5,099 nt of DNA from Spirochaetales bacterium (lineage in GTDB: Bacteria > Spirochaetota > Spirochaetia > Sphaerochaetales > Sphaerochaetaceae), in NCBI GenBank assembly GCA_017475725.1, contig JAFVFA010000039.1, positions 1 to 5,099 on the forward strand, given 5' to 3'. The position numbers and the translations under genes were made by a program. The first letter of the stretch is position 1. The number at the start of each line of letters is the position of its first letter. The notes beneath the pieces are model-generated. The model was not told the DNA's origin. It was given only the letters and a program-made list of their open reading frames with translations, and ran no database searches. Positions 1 to 4,793 of this stretch are shown in pieces.

Positions 1-36
1 AGATTTGTAGGGATTGTTCCCTCAACATTGAAGCCG

Positions 37-303
37 TCAGTATGGAGCAGATTCACGTGAACCAACATAGTACACCTCTATAAGGAAGACTTCTCTCACT
101 TGTCGCCAACATGCAACCCAGCGATAGCCAAGATGGCAATGATAACGACAATCTCCTAGTTTGCTGAAATGACCATATCTGGGTTGAACAGGTCCGAAAT
201 CTCTAATGTCGCATAGCAATCTTGCCAATGTTTCCTGGGATTTCTTAGGCAGGCTCATTGCACCTTTCAATGCCATTCTTGTCATCTTCACTTCATATTG
301 CAT
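37..303 (-). CDS. RelE/ParE-superfamily toxin (type II toxin-antitoxin)
   Basis: Small basic 88-residue protein, predicted toxin of a type II toxin-antitoxin pair; relatives of the RelE superfamily usually cleave mRNA at the ribosome. Seen: an N-terminal EVKMTRMALKG helix, LPKKSQE, then FSKLGDCRYHCHLGYRWVACW and a C-terminal IEVYYVGSRESAPY. This matches, from memory, a spirochaete and Chlorobi group annotated as cytotoxic translational repressor, whose members read roughly YSKLG-YHCHL-YVACW-IEVYYVG-EKAPY. In those, a KKGRPTY-like loop usually sits between CHL and VACW; here it seems shortened. The start at 303 is chosen because the YEVK-TR-A-KG N-terminus fits the family and an in-frame stop lies just upstream. 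No Shine-Dalgarno sequence precedes it. The hicAB pair lies upstream on the same strand with a 109-base gap. The partner antitoxin, normally a downstream helix-turn-helix gene in this group, would be off the left edge. Confidence 0.8.
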   Translation of the reverse strand: MQYEVKMTRMALKGAMSLPKKSQETLARLLCDIRDFGPVQPRYGHFSKLGDCRYHCHLGYRWVACWRQVREVFLIEVYYVGSRESAPY

Positions 304-412
304 GCATAAGTTACCATTTTTTGATTACCATGTCAAGAAATCCCCCACCGCCTCAGGTGCGCCCCAGTATCACCGAAGAGGCAGTGGAGGATGTTAATCT
401 AGTATCAGTTGG
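304..412. other. Intergenic gap between hicB and the RelE-like toxin
   Basis: This 109-base gap separates the hicB stop from the toxin start. It contains a candidate minus-strand promoter near the toxin (listed separately) and weak hairpin potential (CACC/GGTG arms near 346-359) without a following T-run, so I do not call a terminator. No convincing small gene is seen on either strand. Confidence 0.5.
308..336 (-). promoter_or_regulatory. Candidate promoter of the RelE-like toxin
   Basis: On the minus strand a perfect -35 box TTGACA (336-331) is followed after 17 bases by TAACTT (313-308), a weak -10 (3 of 6 matches). Transcription would begin at about position 301, essentially on the toxin start codon, giving a leaderless or nearly leaderless message. 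This would fit the absence of a Shine-Dalgarno sequence. The weak -10 keeps confidence low. Confidence 0.35.
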
Positions 413-778
413 TCAGAACGGAACTGTCTCAGCCTTGGACAGAAGGTAAATGCAGTATTGGTTCATACTGATTCCCTCTCTTCTGGCGTTGACTGAAAGG
501 GTCATATGAAGGCTTTTGGGAATCCTGAGTTTGAATTGGCCGGAATAGTCTTCCACATTCATTTTCACCGGTTCTTTTATTTCAACTCCGTCTGCAATTG
601 CAGCCTCAAGCCATGATCTCTTGGCATCCATCGCATTCTCGAGAATCTTATCCATCGTATCAGCTGTGGTGATGCAACCCGGAAGCTCAGGATACCATGC
701 CGTGAACCCACCCTCTGCCACATCGGGTACAACCTCAATCCTGTATGGAAGACTCATGTAATAATCAATTGTTCTCAT
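413..778 (-). CDS. hicB: HicB family antitoxin
   Basis: Antitoxin of the HicAB type II system: it binds and blocks HicA and usually represses its own operon. The 121-residue product has the HicB partial RNase H-like fold at about residues 11-63 (YRIEVVPDVAEGGFTAWYPE, LPGCITTADT, then a helix DKILENAMDAKRSWLEAAI). A ribbon-helix-helix DNA-binding domain follows at about 80-116 (GQFKLRIPKSLHMTLSVNAR, then EGISMNQYCIYLLSKA). The start is the ATG at 778, preceded by AAGGAG with a 9-base spacer; an upstream in-frame TTG at 796 would add six residues but lies inside the Shine-Dalgarno region. The gene overlaps the end of hicA by 14 bases, as expected for coupled translation of the pair. The RHH tail makes it the DNA-binding partner most likely to act on the repeats upstream of hicA. 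Confidence 0.92.
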   Translation of the reverse strand: MRTIDYYMSLPYRIEVVPDVAEGGFTAWYPELPGCITTADTMDKILENAMDAKRSWLEAAIADGVEIKEPVKMNVEDYSGQFKLRIPKSLHMTLSVNARREGISMNQYCIYLLSKAETVPF

Positions 779-1016
779 CACCGGATTCTCCTTCAATCAC
801 GTCTCTCACTTTCTCCACATATGATCTTTTGATAGGATCATGCCTGGGGATTGTTATCGGATTTCTGCCAGCCTTTCTGAATGTCATATGACTGCTTCCT
901 GAGGATGGCCCTTTCATCTCATATCCGTACTTTTCAAGCACTTTCCTCAATTCATTGAATCTCATGTTGTTATCCAAAGCACTTATCCGTTGAAGCAGTT
1001 TGTCAAACTGAGACAT
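765..1016 (-). CDS. hicA: HicA family mRNA interferase toxin
   Basis: Toxin of the HicAB system, a small dsRBD-fold ribonuclease that cleaves mRNA independently of translation when not bound by HicB. The 83-residue product is slightly long for the family because of an N-terminal extension (MSQFDKLLQRISALDNN) before the usual start of the fold at MRFNELRKVLEKYGYEMKG. The catalytic histidine is His43 in GSSHMTFRK, followed by the typical NPITIPRH strand and the terminal helix KRSYVEKVRDVIE. The start at 1016 is supported by a perfect AAGGAGG seven bases upstream, so the extension is real rather than an annotation artefact. It is first in a two-gene operon with hicB. Confidence 0.93.
   Translation of the reverse strand: MSQFDKLLQRISALDNNMRFNELRKVLEKYGYEMKGPSSGSSHMTFRKAGRNPITIPRHDPIKRSYVEKVRDVIEGESGDENN
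788..793 (-). promoter_or_regulatory. Ribosome binding site deciding the hicB start
   Basis: AAGGAG on the minus strand, 9 bases before the ATG at 778 and inside the 3' end of hicA. It supports the 121-residue HicB over a version extended to the TTG at 796, which would lie upstream of this site. Confidence 0.75.
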
Positions 1017-1030
1017 GTTGATTCCTCCTT

Positions 1031-1060
1031 ATTTTACTATGGTGTCATATATGGTGTCAA
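1031..1060 (-). promoter_or_regulatory. Candidate hicAB promoter
   Basis: On the minus strand TTGACA (1060-1055, perfect -35) is followed after 18 bases by TAAAAT (1036-1031, 5 of 6 matches to TATAAT). The predicted transcription start at about 1024 would fall within the hicA Shine-Dalgarno sequence (1030-1024), which is uncomfortably close. The true -10 may therefore lie further upstream, or the message may have a very short leader. The preceding gene ends at 1095 with no visible terminator, so read-through from the envelope operon is also possible. Confidence 0.45.
1038..1059. repeat. Two direct copies of a 10-bp motif in the hicAB promoter, putative HicB operator
   Basis: TATGGTGTCA occurs at 1038-1047 and again at 1050-1059, a period of 12 bp. 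On the minus strand the unit reads TGACACCATA; the upstream copy overlaps the -35 box and the second lies in the promoter spacer. Ribbon-helix-helix proteins such as the HicB C-terminal domain often bind short tandem sites near one helical turn apart, so this is a reasonable autoregulatory operator. That role is inferred; the repeats themselves are directly visible. Confidence 0.6.
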
Positions 1061-1094
1061 ATATCACATGAACCATCCTAACCAACGTGGCAGC

Positions 1095-1985
1095 CTATGC
1101 ATTGAAATTGTAGGTCTTCTGCATTGTCCTCACCATGCTGACGATGTTGTAGAGGGCGAATATGCAGATGACTATGCCGGTGACGACAGGGCTCACCTCC
1201 ATTGCCTCCGTTATTGCGGTCACCGTTGCCGTAAGAGCGAAGTCAGCCTTCGGGATCTCCAACAGATCCTTGAACCATTGCTCAAAGGTCATACCTTCTC
1301 CGGTTCCGAAACGGTAGTACTCGTAGAGGGACATGATGGAGATTGCAACGAAACCGGCTCCGACTGATATGGCACAGGCGGCGCTTATCTTGCCCCAGAA
1401 GACCAGGTCCGGGATGCACGCATACACTATGCCTGCCACAAGCAGGACAATGGCCCTTGTGACCATTATCTTCAGATCCTTGTAGAACGCAGCCTGCTGG
1501 TTAAGTGGGATTGCACGTGCCATCTCCTCTCCCTTGATGGTGATCGACCTCTCGACCTCGTCAACCCGCTCAACAAGGTCGTTGTACTCCGCTTCAGGCA
1601 GAATGCTCTTGGCCGTCTCCAGCACGGACTCCGAATCGAGGGAGGCTTGGGAGAAGTCAACCGCATAGCAGAAGTCCAGATAATCGCGTCCCCCGCTCTC
1701 CTGCAGCGTCTTCTCGACAATCGCGGAGCCCTTGCTTCCACCACGTGCACCCGCATCCAGGTTATCTATCTCCGTCTGGAGATCCTCGTCCAGGTACTCC
1801 TTCACGTTCTCTATCTGGGCGTCTATGACTCTGGAGACGTGGGACCTGAGACTTGCGTCAGTAATGGACTCCTTGAACGACGGCTTGTAATGCACGTTGC
1901 ATGACACGAAGACAAACGAGACCAGTGCAATCAATCCTGCAAGCTCATGCCCCAGATACCTGCAGTTCCTCTTTATTCTGTTCAT
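1095..1985 (-). CDS. Predicted lipoprotein-like membrane protein with three C-terminal transmembrane helices
   Basis: Unrecognised 296-residue protein, third gene of the envelope operon. The N-terminus is basic (MNRIKRNCR) then hydrophobic (LAGLIALVSFVFVSC), giving a loose spirochaete-type lipobox with the acylated cysteine at Cys29. Residues 35-165 are polar, charged and helix-rich, with coiled-coil potential near 130-150 (EAEYNDLVERVDEVERS). Hydrophobic segments follow at about 173-192 (MVTRAIVLLVAGIVYACIPD), 197-220 (WGKISAACAISVGAGFVAIS region) and 264-285 (VVTGIVICIFALYNIVSMV). The start at 1985 is preferred over an upstream in-frame ATG at 2042 because GGAGG lies five bases before it and because the signal then sits at the N-terminus. 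The upstream gene stops two bases before this start, implying translational coupling. A lipid anchor plus several membrane helices is an unusual combination; the N-terminal segment could instead be a plain signal anchor. I cannot assign a function. Confidence 0.8.
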   Translation of the reverse strand: MNRIKRNCRYLGHELAGLIALVSFVFVSCNVHYKPSFKESITDASLRSHVSRVIDAQIENVKEYLDEDLQTEIDNLDAGARGGSKGSAIVEKTLQESGGRDYLDFCYAVDFSQASLDSESVLETAKSILPEAEYNDLVERVDEVERSITIKGEEMARAIPLNQQAAFYKDLKIMVTRAIVLLVAGIVYACIPDLVFWGKISAACAISVGAGFVAISIMSLYEYYRFGTGEGMTFEQWFKDLLEIPKADFALTATVTAITEAMEVSPVVTGIVICIFALYNIVSMVRTMQKTYNFNA

Positions 1986-1987
1986 AC

Positions 1988-2521
1988 TCACCTCCAGAAA
2001 CACCAACCGAAAATCAGCCTTCCCCTGAATGTCGTATAGCATGGGAAGGTTCCCTTCAGACGCGAATACTCGTCAGAGAAGGTCCCTGACGGGTCCCTTA
2101 TTGCAAGACATGGCTCAACGAACAGCCCAGGCCCGAACTCAAACGTCCAACCCAGAAGGACCTCGTTCAGATTGACAAGGCTGTCCAACGTCTCCGAACC
2201 CTGGGAGAAGCCAGCCTGGAAGACGGAAAGCCCCATGAAAGGACCCTGAGCCCAGGGGTAATAGACAAGCATAATCCCGGATTCCACCAGAAACGATGCC
2301 TCTTTCACCGTACAAGCCACTGGAATCCTGACCTGAAACTCATCTGAGAGCATCGTTCTGAAATCAAGGCCAATCTGGAAGCTCCCCTTGCCAAGAAATA
2401 TGTCCTGCACCGCCGCAAGATCCGCCGAGAACCCCATCTTCCCGACCCCGTAGGCCAGGAAGGTGGAGAACAGGCAGAGCATCAGCAGCACTGTCAAAGC
2501 AATTCTCCTGCCTCTTGTCAT
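1988..2521 (-). CDS. Predicted secreted small outer-membrane beta-barrel-like protein
   Basis: Unrecognised 177-residue protein, middle gene of the envelope operon. It begins with a clear type I signal peptide (basic MTRGRR, hydrophobic core IALTVLLMLCLFSTFL, likely cleavage after AYG at residue 25). The mature part of about 150 residues has alternating polar and hydrophobic strands separated by short turns, for example GKGSFQIGLDFRTML, EFQVRIPVACTV, ESGIMLVYYPW, GPFMGLSVFQAGF, EVLLGWTFEFGPGLFVEP, and ends in the aromatic strand FRGRLIFGWCFWR. That pattern and length suggest an eight-stranded outer membrane barrel, though the last residue is Arg rather than the usual Phe. Four cysteines in the mature part are unusual for an outer membrane protein. 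The start overlaps the upstream stop as ATGA, and a GAGG-type ribosome site precedes it by seven bases. The last codons TGG AGG also serve as the ribosome site of the next gene. Confidence 0.8.
   Translation of the reverse strand: MTRGRRIALTVLLMLCLFSTFLAYGVGKMGFSADLAAVQDIFLGKGSFQIGLDFRTMLSDEFQVRIPVACTVKEASFLVESGIMLVYYPWAQGPFMGLSVFQAGFSQGSETLDSLVNLNEVLLGWTFEFGPGLFVEPCLAIRDPSGTFSDEYSRLKGTFPCYTTFRGRLIFGWCFWR
1991..1995 (-). promoter_or_regulatory. Ribosome binding site deciding the start of the third operon gene
   Basis: GGAGG on the minus strand, made from the last Trp-Arg codons of the upstream gene, five bases before the ATG at 1985. The upstream TGA lies between it and the start. This arrangement implies coupled translation and argues against the longer in-frame start at 2042. 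Confidence 0.75.
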
Positions 2522-4521
2522 TCGATCACCTCGAACAGTGCAACAGTATTGGCGGACGTCAAGGCCGCAAGATACTTTCCGCTCAGACAGATCCGTGCTA
2601 TGGCGTTGTCAAGTGTGGTGGAGCCGAGCTGGGATATCTCGTATCCGGAGACCGAGAAGCTGACAAGCCTTCTGCTGTTGTCGGCCACATAGAAGTAGTT
2701 GCCTCCGTCCTGGGCAATGTCATTAACGGAGATCCCATACGTCTTGTACTTGGTGTATGTACCGCTGTTGACGACCTTGAAGCTTGTGAACTCATATGGG
2801 TTGGTTGCCACAACTGTCTGGTTGTTGACGAACCTGACCTTGGAGATCGAGCTTGACGATGCCTGAGACTCGCTCGTGATGGCGGGAGTCCCGATCTCTG
2901 ACAGCGATGCACTGACGAACTTGGCCGCCGAGCTCGAGCAGGACACCAGATAGGAACCGTTTGGGGAGCAGTCCATGTCAGCCACGTTGTAGTAGACGCT
3001 TCCCTTCTTCCTGAATGAACCCACGACCCTGACACCGTTGTTTTCGGTTTTCAGCGCATAGTCATACCCTGCCGTGCCGGCATCCGAAAGGAAGATCAGG
3101 CCCCTTGGTCCATTGAACGCCGCTGCAGTGAAGTTCGTGAGCGGTATTCCCAAGGAGGAGACGACACCCTCATGCCTTGAGCCTGCAACATCCTCCAGAG
3201 TCTTGCTGGTGGAGTTGTAGTAAAGGCAACCGAAGTTCTCCGTGCCTCCCTTGTTGTCGGTCTCCACGATGTAGTTGGAGTCCTCGGATGAGAAGACATG
3301 CTTGAGGCTTCCCAGCCAGGCGAAATTGTCGGCGCCATACTCCTTGACCACGTGGAATGATCCGGACGAGATGCTGCAGATGTAGATCTTAGCGCTGTTT
3401 GGCGTGGTGACAAGGAACATGTCACCGGGCAGGGACGAGATGATGGTGTCCTCATCAATGTTGGATATCCCGCCTGCTGCATCGTCATTGAGAAGCGCCA
3501 TCTCCCCGCTCTGTCCGTTGGGCACGACCGTGAAGGTGAAGGATGCCGACCCTGTGCTTCCGAGACGTTTGTTGTAGACCACAGCATCTATCCTGTGCAC
3601 TCCATGGCCAACGACCCTGGACAGGGAGCTTCCGCTTGTGGTGAGGGAGTCGACCACCTGAACAAGATTGCCGTCATAGTACCACTCCAGGGAAAGACCG
3701 TTCGTGTCAATCGATGCCTGATCGGTGAATGCGAACTGGAATGTGTACTGCAGACCGTCAAGATAGGTCTCAGGATTGCTTGTTGCAGTCAGAGTCCCCT
3801 TCAAGGGCTTTCCGGTGGCGTCGTTGAAATAGGTGAGAGTCGTCGGCCCCAGCTCGTTGAAGTGAAACGTATGGGACCCGGATGTCGTCATTCCATTCGA
3901 GATCCTGACAGCCTCTACCAGACCGGCAACCTGTGTGGTTCCGTCCCAGAGGATGGCCCGAACCTTGTAGGACCCGGCGGAAAGGGACTCAGACACCGTT
4001 GCGGTCTTGGCGTCGGTGTTCATGGTTATGTCAAGGATCACCTCATCGGCATCCATGTCGGGCCCTGTCAGGAAGACCTCCATCTTCGGGTTTGCGACAT
4101 CGCACAGAGACCAGTCCAGCACCATGCTGAAGGAACCGGTCCCAACCAGGGAGTCCAGCACTATTGTCTGCGGTGTAGGGGTGGATGTCAGCCGGAAGGT
4201 GCTGGAGCCGGAGACCAGCTCCGTCCCCTCCCTGTTGAGGCCCTTCGCTGTCACCGTCCACTCACCTATGGTCAAACCCTCTATCTCGACGGAACTGCTG
4301 TCCGTGCTCTTTGTGAAGGTCTTCCCGTTGGGGCCGATTCCGCTGACGGTGTACTTGGTCACATCTATGAGAGTGTTGTCAGTCGGAAGCAGTGTTCGAC
4401 TTCCCTCCTCGACCTTGGTGGAGAGAACCAGCTTCATGGTGGTGGTCCCCGGGTTCTCCGAGCACGATGCCAGAAGCATAACGATAATCAAAACGAACAA
4501 GAACGTGTTAAATCTTCTCAT
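2518..4521 (-). CDS. Large lipoprotein with stacked beta-sandwich domains and a probable seven-bladed beta-propeller
   Basis: First gene of the envelope operon, 667 residues, not recognised as a named family. It has a lipoprotein signal peptide (MRRFNTFLFVLIIVMLLASC, acylated Cys20), followed by a Ser/Thr-rich, beta-rich exported protein. Two similar sandwich domains can be seen at about 28-122 and 123-222: compare GLTIGEWTVTAKGLNREGTE with SLSAGSYKVRAILWDGTTQV, each followed by a strand ending in a T-F/V-L-type stretch. A third Ig-like domain spans about 225-333 (LQYTFQFAF, LSLEWYYDGNLVQVV, GVHRIDAVVYNK). From about 355 to the end, seven blade-like units can be picked out near 359-383, 401-421, 466-490, 513-540, 561-583, 599-623 and 641-667 (for example DMDCSPNGSYLVSCSSSAAK and RICLSGKYLAALTSANTVAL). 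GGAGG stands five bases before the start. The likely location is the periplasm or cell surface, with a binding or scaffold role inferred only from the folds. Confidence 0.85.
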   Translation of the reverse strand: MRRFNTFLFVLIIVMLLASCSENPGTTTMKLVLSTKVEEGSRTLLPTDNTLIDVTKYTVSGIGPNGKTFTKSTDSSSVEIEGLTIGEWTVTAKGLNREGTELVSGSSTFRLTSTPTPQTIVLDSLVGTGSFSMVLDWSLCDVANPKMEVFLTGPDMDADEVILDITMNTDAKTATVSESLSAGSYKVRAILWDGTTQVAGLVEAVRISNGMTTSGSHTFHFNELGPTTLTYFNDATGKPLKGTLTATSNPETYLDGLQYTFQFAFTDQASIDTNGLSLEWYYDGNLVQVVDSLTTSGSSLSRVVGHGVHRIDAVVYNKRLGSTGSASFTFTVVPNGQSGEMALLNDDAAGGISNIDEDTIISSLPGDMFLVTTPNSAKIYICSISSGSFHVVKEYGADNFAWLGSLKHVFSSEDSNYIVETDNKGGTENFGCLYYNSTSKTLEDVAGSRHEGVVSSLGIPLTNFTAAAFNGPRGLIFLSDAGTAGYDYALKTENNGVRVVGSFRKKGSVYYNVADMDCSPNGSYLVSCSSSAAKFVSASLSEIGTPAITSESQASSSSISKVRFVNNQTVVATNPYEFTSFKVVNSGTYTKYKTYGISVNDIAQDGGNYFYVADNSRRLVSFSVSGYEISQLGSTTLDNAIARICLSGKYLAALTSANTVALFEVIE

Positions 4522-4609
4522 CTTTTCCTCCGCATTACCCCCTTACGGCGAAAAAGTCGAAAAGATTATTTTTTTCTCGGCGCAAAACCTTAAAAACTCA
4601 AAATTATTG

Positions 4610-4623
4610 CTTTGTGCACAAAG
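4610..4623. promoter_or_regulatory. Perfect 14-bp palindrome, putative operator
   Basis: CTTTGTGCACAAAG is identical to its own reverse complement and sits about 90 bases upstream of the lipoprotein operon start. On the minus strand it would lie in the spacer of a possible weak promoter (TTTTTA, 17 bases, AATAAT), where a bound dimeric regulator would block transcription. The palindrome is directly visible; the operator role is inferred. A hairpin terminator is unlikely because no transcript should end between divergent genes. Confidence 0.5.
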
Positions 4624-4626
4624 AAT

Positions 4627-4646
4627 AAAAAATTTTGAAATTTTTT
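4627..4646. repeat. A/T-only inverted repeat with 9-bp arms
   Basis: Arms AAAAAATTT (4627-4635) and AAATTTTTT (4638-4646) are perfect complements separated by TG. It lies four bases beyond the 14-bp palindrome. Such A-tract DNA is typically curved and may act as an UP-like element or a nucleoid-protein site; that role is inferred. Confidence 0.55.
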
Positions 4647-4755
4647 CTGGCAGCCATCAGAAACAGGAATATTTCCCTCTGGAATACGCTGTTTGCAGCA
4701 GAATCTCGATTGGCATTTTTCTCTGAGGGACAATGATCCTATCAACATGGTGCCT

Positions 4756-4761
4756 TATAAT
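4756..4761 (+). promoter_or_regulatory. Candidate -10 box of the sensor kinase promoter
   Basis: A perfect TATAAT lies 32 bases before the kinase start codon. The matching -35 position (ATGATC at 4733-4738 with a 17-base spacer) fits only 3 of 6 positions, so the promoter may need an activator or be weak. Predicted transcription start is near 4768. Confidence 0.45.
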
Positions 4762-4793
4762 CTGATATATTGGTGAACAGGAAGTGAGAACCA

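Larger units (their letters stand above)
4522..4793. other. AT-rich divergent intergenic control region
   Basis: This 272-base gap separates the divergent starts of the envelope operon and the sensor kinase gene. It has a GGAGG ribosome site for the lipoprotein gene (4531-4527), A/T runs at 4553-4576 and 4627-4646, a perfect 14-bp palindrome, a GGAATA direct repeat (4667-4672 and 4681-4686) and a perfect TATAAT on the plus strand. For the operon the best minus-strand -10 candidates are AATAAT boxes near 4565-4570 and 4602-4607, neither with a good -35. No RNA gene or open frame is supported. Confidence 0.55.

Noticed and set aside
299..306. TGCATGCA palindrome covering the toxin start codon
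   Set aside because: An 8-bp palindrome is too short to separate from chance; no second copy supports an operator.
346..390. Possible terminator hairpin after hicB
   Set aside because: Arms are only 3-4 bp and no T-run follows on the minus strand.
258..449. Plus-strand frame over the hicB-toxin gap, including a plausible-looking SITEEAVEDVNLVSVGQNG stretch
   Set aside because: It overlaps both flanking toxin-antitoxin genes on the opposite strand, has no ribosome site and the stretch matches nothing I know.
1061..1094. Possible terminator after the envelope operon
   Set aside because: No GC-rich stem and no T-run can be found between the stop at 1095 and the hicAB promoter.
3595..4593. Long plus-strand open frame of 332 codons opposite the large lipoprotein gene
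   Set aside because: It is antisense to a gene with a lipoprotein signal, good ribosome site and clear domain structure. Its own product is low-complexity in pattern, without recognisable motifs, and lacks a ribosome site.
4627..4646. A/T inverted repeat as an intrinsic terminator
   Set aside because: The stem has no GC content and it lies between divergent gene starts, where no transcript is expected to end.
4007..4726. Plus-strand open frame of 239 codons reaching into the divergent control region
   Set aside because: Most of it is antisense to the lipoprotein gene and the remainder translates AT-rich regulatory DNA; no start signal or family resemblance.
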